NCBI GenBank assembly: GCA_000720375.1
Contig: JOAA01000006.1
Location: 62,001 to 126,000 of the forward strand
Source of the DNA: Rhodococcus rhodnii
GTDB lineage: Bacteria > Actinomycetota > Actinomycetes > Mycobacteriales > Pseudonocardiaceae
Length of the DNA stretch: 64,000 bases
Direction of reading: 5' to 3'
Shown here in pieces: positions 58,256-64,000 of the stretch. A program made the translations under genes and the position numbers. How positions within the stretch are numbered: the stretch's first letter is position 1; each line of letters opens with the position of its first letter. The notes beneath the pieces are model-generated. The model saw only the letters and a list, made by a program, of their open reading frames with translations. It made no database searches and was not told the DNA's origin.

Positions 58256-59571
58256 CCGACGCGGTTGATCAAGTCGCCGACGCGGTTGATCAAGTCGCCG
58301 ACGCGGTTGATCAAGTCGGCCAACGTTTGCGCGGCACGCTCCATCCGGCGGAGGTCGACGTGCTCGTCCACGCTGTGCGCGCCGTCACTGGGGAGGGTGA
58401 AGCCCAGCAGGAGCACGGCTGCCTTGGGTGTCACTCTGGCCAGCAACGGCACTGCTGGGATTGATCCTCCACTTCGGACGAGCGCGGGTTCAATGCCCCA
58501 CGTTGCCTGCACGGATTCGCGCGCGACTCGGAGCATGGGGTGTCGCACATCGACCAGCTGCCAAGGCTCGGAGCGGATGAACGGCTGGACGTCCAGCCGG
58601 ATGCCGGGCGGACAGTTCGCGGTCAGGTGACTGGCGAGCATCCCCGCTATCTGTCCTGGGCGCTGACCGGGGACCAGCCTGACGTCGAGTTTGGCTGCCG
58701 CTGCCGCAGGGATGGCATGCGCAGCGGCCGGAGTCGTGCACAGGCTGGTCACCATGATCGCCGGGCGGGTTGTGACGCGTTCGGTTGCGGTGCGACCAGG
58801 TTCACCCCAGCCGGGCCTGGCCACGGGGGCGAGTCTGGCCTCATGGTCGACCGTCGTGACCGGCGATGGCGGGTGGATGCCCTCGTAGAATCCTGGAACG
58901 GCGACCCGGCCATCTCTCCTATGCAGCGACGCAAGCACCATCGCCAACGCCTGCGCAGGATTGGGCACGGCACCGCCGTAACGGCCTGGATGCAGCGTAC
59001 GGCCGACCCCCGTGGCCGTCAGGTCAAGGGTGAGACCGCCACGTAGTGAACACGTCAGGGTCGGCCGTCCCGCCATCGTCGAATCGGTGTCACAGATCAC
59101 CACCGCGTCCACATCGGACAGCCAGGCCCGCAGACAGCCCAAAGAACGAGAGAGCGTAGGGCTGCCGACTTCCTCCTCGCCGTCATAAAGGAACTTCAGG
59201 TTCACCCGGCGGCCGATGGCAGTCAGCTTGGCCACTGCGTGCAAACCGGCCACCACAGGCCCCTTGTCATCGCTGGCGCCGCGCCCCCACAGCGTCTGTC
59301 CAGTTCGGACAGCCGAGAACGGCGGCACAGACCACCGGTCACGCGGCCCGGTCGCAACGACGTCATAGTGTCCATAGACAAGCACGGTCGGAGCCGTCGG
59401 ATCCCCCTTGCGCTCCGCGACCACGATCGGTCCCGGCAGCGGGATCCGGCGCACGCCAAGGGAAGCGAGCCGACGCTCCAACCAGATCTCGGCCCGGCGC
59501 AGCGCCGCCTCGGACGAACTGACCGTCGGTATCCGTTGCAGTGCCGCCAAATCATCGACCAGGCTGGTCAT
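58246..59571 (-). CDS. M20-family metallopeptidase with repeated C-terminus
   Basis: 441 residues. Metal-site motifs of M20: VLVYGHYDVVATGP (H and D), WGRGASDDKGPVVAGLHAVA (D bridging), FLYDGEEEVGSPTL (general base and ligand Glu), VVICDTDSTMAGRPTLTCSL, and a final GAHSVDEHV His. Dimerisation domain in the middle. The last 20 or so residues are a DLINRVG heptad repeated three times, encoded by a 21-bp tandem repeat. Starts in the stop of the PLP-enzyme gene (ATGA). Substrate unknown. Confidence 0.92.
   Translation of the reverse strand: MTSLVDDLAALQRIPTVSSSEAALRRAEIWLERRLASLGVRRIPLPGPIVVAERKGDPTAPTVLVYGHYDVVATGPRDRWSVPPFSAVRTGQTLWGRGASDDKGPVVAGLHAVAKLTAIGRRVNLKFLYDGEEEVGSPTLSRSLGCLRAWLSDVDAVVICDTDSTMAGRPTLTCSLRGGLTLDLTATGVGRTLHPGRYGGAVPNPAQALAMVLASLHRRDGRVAVPGFYEGIHPPSPVTTVDHEARLAPVARPGWGEPGRTATERVTTRPAIMVTSLCTTPAAAHAIPAAAAAKLDVRLVPGQRPGQIAGMLASHLTANCPPGIRLDVQPFIRSEPWQLVDVRHPMLRVARESVQATWGIEPALVRSGGSIPAVPLLARVTPKAAVLLLGFTLPSDGAHSVDEHVDLRRMERAAQTLADLINRVGDLINRVGDLINRVGDL
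58250..58312. repeat. 21-bp tandem repeat, three copies
   Basis: Unit AAGTCGCCGACGCGGTTGAT+C, three exact copies plus part of a fourth, encoding DLINRVG repeats at the end of the M20 peptidase. It is a likely site of slippage or copy-number variation. Confidence 0.9.
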
Positions 59572-60599
59572 GACGCGACCCGCAACTCCGCGAACGCCGC
59601 AGCGAGCGCGTCAACCGCCCGCTCGACGTCCGCAGGCCGGTGCCCTGCGTTGATCAAGAACGCGATGCCGAGCCCCGAACGGCACCGCCGATTGACGGCC
59701 ACGGTACGGACCCCCTGCCGCAGCAACGAAGCACGAACAGAAGCACAGAACTCCCGAGGCACCGGAACAGTCTGCGTCGGCCAGCGGCCGCCGTCAGCAG
59801 CGGGCAGGCGGTACTGCCGAAGACCCGATTGGAACAGCTCGATCAGCTCGGCCAAGATCCTTCTGCGTCGTGCACCCTCGGTCGAGTCGACGGCCAGCAC
59901 CTGGGCCAACGCCGTTTGCGCGGCAGCCGACGGCCCGCTTCCATGCAGCCGGGTGGGTGCTTCGTGCCGCACCTGGCGCACCAGCGTCTCAGGTCCCGTC
60001 AACACCGCCAGCGGTACCCCATAACCCTTCGCCGCCGATGCCACGACAACGACCGGCGCAGACGAAGGCAGACTAAGCGATGCTGTCGCACCAACCCCCA
60101 TCGCCTGCGTGTCGTCCACCAGGACCACTCCACGACGAGGTGCCAGCACGTCCACTAACTCGCGGAGTGGAGCGAGTCGGCCACAACCGGGACACAGTCC
60201 GTCCACAAGCAACACTGGCCGACGTCCCGACGGTAAGCGGCGCAACGCCTCCGACAGGTGTCCCGGGTCGAAGTGCCGGACCACTTTCCCGCTGAGGCCG
60301 TTGGCGCGCAACCCTATTCGGCCGATGGGGTACGCCTCCTCGTCGATGAACACGGCCGCCGGCCGGGCGGTCAGCACCGCCCAGCCGTCCACGAACGCGT
60401 GCAGCGTCGAGGTTTCCAGTACACCGGCCGACCGGCCCGTGCGCCTGGCCAGTTCCGCTGCCAGGCGCGCAGACCGCCGGAACTCGCCAAGGGCGGGCGG
60501 GAGACCGGTGGTCAGCCGTCGCCACGGCCGTAGCCGGTCGTGGCCGTGCCGGTAATCCAGGTAGTTGCTCGACGTGAAATCGACACCGATGCCGTTCAC
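59568..60599 (-). CDS. PLP-dependent AONS-like aminotransferase-fold enzyme
   Basis: 343 residues from GTG 60599, overlapping the stop of the upstream gene (GTGA). Type I PLP fold: MNGIGVDFTSSNYLDYRHG (AONS-family opening), VDDTQAMGVGA with the cofactor Asp near 162-163, and Lys 191 in ASAAKGYGVPL. Family members (alpha-oxoamine synthases such as KAPA synthase) join an amino acid to an acyl-CoA. It is shorter than usual (343 vs about 390), and the usual DEAHS motif is DDTQA. Its role in the operon is unknown. Confidence 0.85.
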   Translation of the reverse strand: MNGIGVDFTSSNYLDYRHGHDRLRPWRRLTTGLPPALGEFRRSARLAAELARRTGRSAGVLETSTLHAFVDGWAVLTARPAAVFIDEEAYPIGRIGLRANGLSGKVVRHFDPGHLSEALRRLPSGRRPVLLVDGLCPGCGRLAPLRELVDVLAPRRGVVLVDDTQAMGVGATASLSLPSSAPVVVVASAAKGYGVPLAVLTGPETLVRQVRHEAPTRLHGSGPSAAAQTALAQVLAVDSTEGARRRRILAELIELFQSGLRQYRLPAADGGRWPTQTVPVPREFCASVRASLLRQGVRTVAVNRRCRSGLGIAFLINAGHRPADVERAVDALAAAFAELRVAS

Positions 60600-62350
60600 G
60601 TGTGTTCGTGAACGGTACGGCCGGCCACTTCCGGGACGTGCACGCCGCCGCGCCCGATCGCGCGCTGCTGCGTCGACTCGATCCTCTCGGCGAGACGCCG
60701 CTGCAGCAACGAACCCGGCATCGTCGTGTCCACGGTGGAGCGCAGGTCGGCTCCGGCCGCCGCTCGGTACGCGTGCACGTACCCTTGGATCTCTGGACGC
60801 CAGTACCTGGCCCAGTTCACCGCGGCCTCCGGCTCGATCTCCGTCGCCCAACTGCCGTACCGGATCGACAACACGATCTGCTCGCCGAACGTGCCGAGGT
60901 CACGGAAGTGGGTCACGTTCACGTCCGTCCAGCCCATCATGGACTTGACCGCGTCCACCCGGTCCATCCACGGCTCCTTGTACGGCACCATCACCCGGCC
61001 GCCGAGGAACTCCCGCATCTCCGGCCGCGCGAACATCCACATCTGCATGAGCATCTCGACCCGGGCGGTCCACGGCAGGTCGCCGTACTGGTTGTGCGCG
61101 CCCGCGGTGACCACCAGTTGCGTCTCCCGCAGCGCGTTCAGCAGCGGGAAGCCGTCGGCCTGCATGGTCAGGTCGTCGTCCTGCTGGTAGAAGATCGTGC
61201 ACAGGTGCAGCAGGTTGTGGAACGCCGAGATGAACTGCGACCGGCTGTCGACGCCGTTCACGTCACCGACCGCGGTGCCCAGCAGCGTGATCCCGTAATG
61301 GTGGTCGTACTCGAACGCCCTGCGGCGCACCGAGAGCAGGAACGGCCGGTTCTGGATCCAGCCCCACAGCACGTTGTTCAGCCTGCGCAGCGGGTCGATC
61401 TCCATCCGGGCGAGCGGGTCGTGCCCGTTGCGCACGGCGCGCTGGTTCTGGAACCGGTTGGTCACCGCGTTGTGCGCCTGGACCAGCATGCCCTCCTCCA
61501 TCCAGTACGACCAGATCAGCTCAAGGCCGAGCGGGCCGACCAGCCGGGAGGGCAGCACGCCGTAGCAGCTGTCGACGTCCTCGACCGGATCGGTCACCTG
61601 GCCGATTTCGCCTGGCTGCTTCAGCGGCAGGTCACGCAGCCGGTCCATGATCAGCTTCAGGTACGGCAGCACCTTCGGCTCCACCCCGGTACCCAGCCGC
61701 TGCAGGTAGGTGTCCCGCATCTCGGTCAGCCAGTTCGTCGGCAGCGGCCTGCGGTTGCGCCGCCGTGTCTCGCTGGTGTCCCCCTCGGCCGCCATCACAT
61801 GGTCATAGCGTTTCTGGAGGTACTCGGGCGTGAGGCCGTTGTACTTGTCCTCGACGATCAGGCCGACTTCGTGCATCAGGAAGAACTGCGTCGCGGCGCG
61901 CAGCACCTCGAAGCCGTCCAGCCCGAGGAACGCCAGATCGTTGACCTGCCGCCGGAGTTTGCGCGACAGCGAGTCGGTGGCCTCGGAGTTCTGGCACAGC
62001 ACTTCGTTGATGTAGCGGTTGTAGTTGTTGAAGGAGATCGCGTTGGTCCGGTTACGGATCAGCGTCCACAGGTTCTGGTCCGGGGTCGGCCCGGAGTCCG
62101 GCCGGGCCAGCCGGACCGTCGAGGCGTTGTCCTCGGGCGGTGCCTCGGGTGGCAGCGTTCTGGTGGCTCCGTCGAGGTCCTCGTTCAACCCCGGCCCGAT
62201 GAGCTCACCGTCCTCCCTGGTCAGCTGGCCGGGGAAGGACTGCACGGAGGCGGACTCGTCGGTCTTCACCAACGCCTTCTCGACCTCGGTGCTCTCGGTC
62301 TTCGAGCCGTCCGACTTCGCGGTTGCCGGTTTGCGTTCTGCAGGAGGCAT
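60596..62350 (-). CDS. Conserved-looking 584-residue protein, function unknown
   Basis: ATG 62350 begins MPPAERKPATAKSDGS; the first about 85 residues are disordered and acidic. The rest is a compact helical protein: FNNYNRYINEVLCQNSEATD, DLAFLGLDGFEVLRAATQFF, ARMEIDPLRRLNNVLWGWIQ, FEYDHHYGITLLGTAVGDVN, FHNLLHLCTIFYQQDDD and VKSMMGWTDVNVTHFRDLG. Several His/Asp/Glu-rich helices (EYDHHYG, HNLLHLC) could bind metal. No family is recognised. Overlaps the PLP gene, and starts two bases after the metallopeptidase-like gene. Confidence 0.8.
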   Translation of the reverse strand: MPPAERKPATAKSDGSKTESTEVEKALVKTDESASVQSFPGQLTREDGELIGPGLNEDLDGATRTLPPEAPPEDNASTVRLARPDSGPTPDQNLWTLIRNRTNAISFNNYNRYINEVLCQNSEATDSLSRKLRRQVNDLAFLGLDGFEVLRAATQFFLMHEVGLIVEDKYNGLTPEYLQKRYDHVMAAEGDTSETRRRNRRPLPTNWLTEMRDTYLQRLGTGVEPKVLPYLKLIMDRLRDLPLKQPGEIGQVTDPVEDVDSCYGVLPSRLVGPLGLELIWSYWMEEGMLVQAHNAVTNRFQNQRAVRNGHDPLARMEIDPLRRLNNVLWGWIQNRPFLLSVRRRAFEYDHHYGITLLGTAVGDVNGVDSRSQFISAFHNLLHLCTIFYQQDDDLTMQADGFPLLNALRETQLVVTAGAHNQYGDLPWTARVEMLMQMWMFARPEMREFLGGRVMVPYKEPWMDRVDAVKSMMGWTDVNVTHFRDLGTFGEQIVLSIRYGSWATEIEPEAAVNWARYWRPEIQGYVHAYRAAAGADLRSTVDTTMPGSLLQRRLAERIESTQQRAIGRGGVHVPEVAGRTVHEHT

Positions 62351-62352
62351 CT

Positions 62353-63654
62353 TCAGTGCCTTTCGGTGATAGCGCTGTGAATACGTGTGGTGGCCATGGC
62401 CATCTGCAAGGTCGACTGCGCGGCCCAGCCGGTGAGCATCCGGTCGGTGGCCCGGCTTTCCTGCCCGGCGGCCAGCCGGCGATCCCACCTGGCCTGGCCG
62501 AGCATGGCGAACCGCAGTGCCGGCCGGACGCGTGCGGCGTGCGCGGGTTGCCGGACGCTGGTGCTGAACAGCGTCCGCAACGCGTCCGGGTTCCTGCTCT
62601 GATGGGCGAGTGCGTCCTGCAGAGTCAGGCCGCCCAGCCGCGGTGGTGCGTGGGTGGCGAGGATGTCGGCGAGCTCGGGGATGGTCGGCTCGAGCCTGCC
62701 GATCACCTCGGTCACCCGGGATGGCGCCGAGGACAGCGGATACATCTCCCGCCACAACCCGGTCAGCCGCGTCCATTGTGGATCCGGGTACAGCCGGTCG
62801 CCGATCGCGGCCGACACCATCACCCTGATCCACGGGAACGGATGCGGATCGTCCAATGTGAACCGGAAGACGAACGGTCTCGGCAGGCTGACCACGCCGA
62901 TCAGGCCGAGCGTCGACCCGATGCCCAGCTTGGCGACCGACCAGAAGTCCGCGATGATCTCCGAGATCCACGCCGCCCAGCAGTGCCATGCGTCCTCAGT
63001 GGACCGTGCGCGGCCGGACAGTTCGGCGCGCAGCGAAGGCACCAGCTCGAGAAGTGCGGCCCCTTGGTGACCGACTTCGTGCACGAGCGAGGAGGCTATG
63101 CCGTGACCGACCATCCGTTCCCTGGGAATCCGGATGACCGCGACCGGGTTGGCCACGCCGCCGGGCAACCGGGTCCTGGCGCGGCGGATGGCCGCGCCCG
63201 GGCCACGATCCAGGTAACAGATGACCGGTACCTCCTCCAGACCGCCCGCGCCGTCGTTGAGCCGCAGCGCGTCGCGGGCTGCCACGTCCAATCCGGACAG
63301 CCACAGCCCGGTCTCGCTCTCCGACCGCTGGGTGACCGCGTCCGCGAACAGGTCGAGCTGCGCCAGGTGCTCGTTGAGCCGCAACCTGATCACGGTGAAC
63401 CTGCGTTGCTGTTCCGCGGTCGGCGCCGACCGTCCCGGCCCGCCGAGCCAACGCAGATAGGACTGGCCCAGCCCGTGCAGCTTCGCCCGTTCACGCAGCA
63501 GCAGAGCCTCGATCGCGACCAGCGTGCGGGGCAGCAGCGCCGCGGCGGGCAGCATGGTCTCCTGCAGTACGAACGGTCTGAGCCGGTCAACGCGGGTGAG
63601 CAGGGCACGCGTCTCGTCGGCAAGGAAGTCGCCTGCGGTGGGCCGGCCTGTCAT
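62353..63654 (-). CDS. HExxH metallopeptidase-like protein
   Basis: 433 residues. H192-E-x-x-H196 in SSLVHEVGHQGAALLELVPS, and a third-ligand candidate Glu 232 in WISEIIADFWSVAKLG, the gluzincin pattern (HExxH...E-x-x-AD). The N-terminal 180 residues are helical (AIEALLLRERAKLHGLGQSY); the C-terminal part holds PFPWIRVMVSAAIGDRLYPD. Likely an active zinc-dependent hydrolase. Coupled with the 584-residue protein (two-base gap), so the pair probably works together. Confidence 0.75.
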   Translation of the reverse strand: MTGRPTAGDFLADETRALLTRVDRLRPFVLQETMLPAAALLPRTLVAIEALLLRERAKLHGLGQSYLRWLGGPGRSAPTAEQQRRFTVIRLRLNEHLAQLDLFADAVTQRSESETGLWLSGLDVAARDALRLNDGAGGLEEVPVICYLDRGPGAAIRRARTRLPGGVANPVAVIRIPRERMVGHGIASSLVHEVGHQGAALLELVPSLRAELSGRARSTEDAWHCWAAWISEIIADFWSVAKLGIGSTLGLIGVVSLPRPFVFRFTLDDPHPFPWIRVMVSAAIGDRLYPDPQWTRLTGLWREMYPLSSAPSRVTEVIGRLEPTIPELADILATHAPPRLGGLTLQDALAHQSRNPDALRTLFSTSVRQPAHAARVRPALRFAMLGQARWDRRLAAGQESRATDRMLTGWAAQSTLQMAMATTRIHSAITERH

Positions 63655-63657
63655 GGC

Positions 63658-63990
63658 TCAGGCGCCGTGGATGACGATGTTGCGGCCCTGCCGGACCCAT
63701 TTGCCGGTGGTTCCGTCTTGCTCGTCGACGCCATCCGGCTCAGCACCGTTGGTGTGCACCTCGACGGGGTAGCCGTACGGGACGCCGTAACCGAAGCGCG
63801 GGCGCATGCGGTGCCGTGGCGGGTAGGGCCGACGGCCACGACCACGCCTGCTTGGCAGTGCCGCGGGGGCGTGCCTGCGCGTCGCGGCGATCAGCGCACG
63901 CTGGGCGGCCTGGCGGGGATCGACGCCCCGGCCGGCCGCTGCGGCGTTGCGAGCCGCGGACGCACTGATCTGGACCACTCGGCGAGCCAT
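63658..63990 (-). CDS. Small basic protein, function unknown
   Basis: 110 residues: MARRVVQISASAARNAAAAG, an Arg/Pro-rich middle (RRGRGRRPYPPRHRMRPRFG), a YGVPYGYP stretch and a C-terminal GKWVRQGRNIVIHGA. Glycine/Arg bias and the WVRxGRxIV ending suggest a structural or nucleic-acid-interacting peptide, perhaps a substrate of the adjacent peptidases. First visible gene of the operon; the upstream region is outside the window. No homologue family recognised. Confidence 0.6.
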   Translation of the reverse strand: MARRVVQISASAARNAAAAGRGVDPRQAAQRALIAATRRHAPAALPSRRGRGRRPYPPRHRMRPRFGYGVPYGYPVEVHTNGAEPDGVDEQDGTTGKWVRQGRNIVIHGA

Positions 63991-64000
63991 CTCGAACTCG

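Noticed and set aside
58250..58312. Possible CRISPR-like repeat
   Set aside because: The repeats are directly adjacent with no spacers and are part of a coding region.
60602..62380. 592-residue plus-strand open frame opposite the 584-residue unknown
   Set aside because: His/Arg/Val/Gln-rich shadow pattern; the minus frame has the ATG/stop coupling and the protein-like sequence.

Overview
The window is high-GC DNA with GTG starts, ATGA/GTGA start-stop overlaps, orphan ESX-type genes, NB-ARC/STAND regulators and a SARP. This points to a filamentous actinomycete, most likely of the Pseudonocardiales. That placement is inferred from gene content only. No tRNA, rRNA, CRISPR array, transposase or integrase was seen.

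Positions 1-21024 (minus strand) form one tightly packed extracellular contractile injection system (eCIS) operon. From promoter to distal end it runs: sheath, inner tube, Cys-rich assembly protein, Pro-rich unknown, DUF4255 terminator, AAA+ ATPase, small protein, a giant DUF4157 protein, a SUKH-like protein, hub/tube protein, LysM protein, gpD-like hub, gp5-like spike, PAAR-like tip, gp25-like, baseplate J and a second baseplate protein cut by the window edge. The giant 2050-residue protein is the likely cargo: it starts with the eCIS-associated DUF4157 domain and ends in a BMT5/DUF2431-like rRNA methyltransferase fold. The SUKH-like gene next to it is a candidate immunity gene.

Positions 21517-24430 hold an ESX accessory set (EspG, PPE-like, DUF3558 lipoprotein, PE/WXG100-like). 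A 27-residue peptide gene, a strong hairpin and a TPR gene follow. Positions 26660-29321 hold a VKOR/DsbA disulfide pair, a small membrane protein and an alpha/beta hydrolase. Positions 29426-44396 are mostly regulators (XRE, LuxR-STAND, XRE-STAND, CGNR) and housekeeping or stress genes: azlCD, an AhpD-like protein, an orphan ABC ATPase, secreted proteins, and a holin-like/DUF3618/DUF4235 trio. A heparin-lyase-like secreted protein here lies beside a decayed arabinofuranosidase-like gene. Positions 44440-49765 hold a dGTPase in less GC-rich sequence, a flavoprotein, an AraC regulator and an MFS transporter.

Positions 49871-55109 look like a compact RiPP locus: a SARP-STAND activator, 11-bp-spaced operator repeats, a 46-residue precursor candidate, a B12/radical SAM C-methyltransferase and a DUF5825 partner. 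A TetR gene with two perfect operators, a truncated reductase, a DUF4386 protein, a second heparin-lyase-like protein and two decayed genes follow. Positions 58246-63990 (minus) form a five-gene coupled operon of unknown role: a basic small protein, an HExxH metallopeptidase-like protein, a 584-residue unknown, an AONS-like PLP enzyme and an M20 peptidase whose C-terminus carries a 21-bp tandem repeat.
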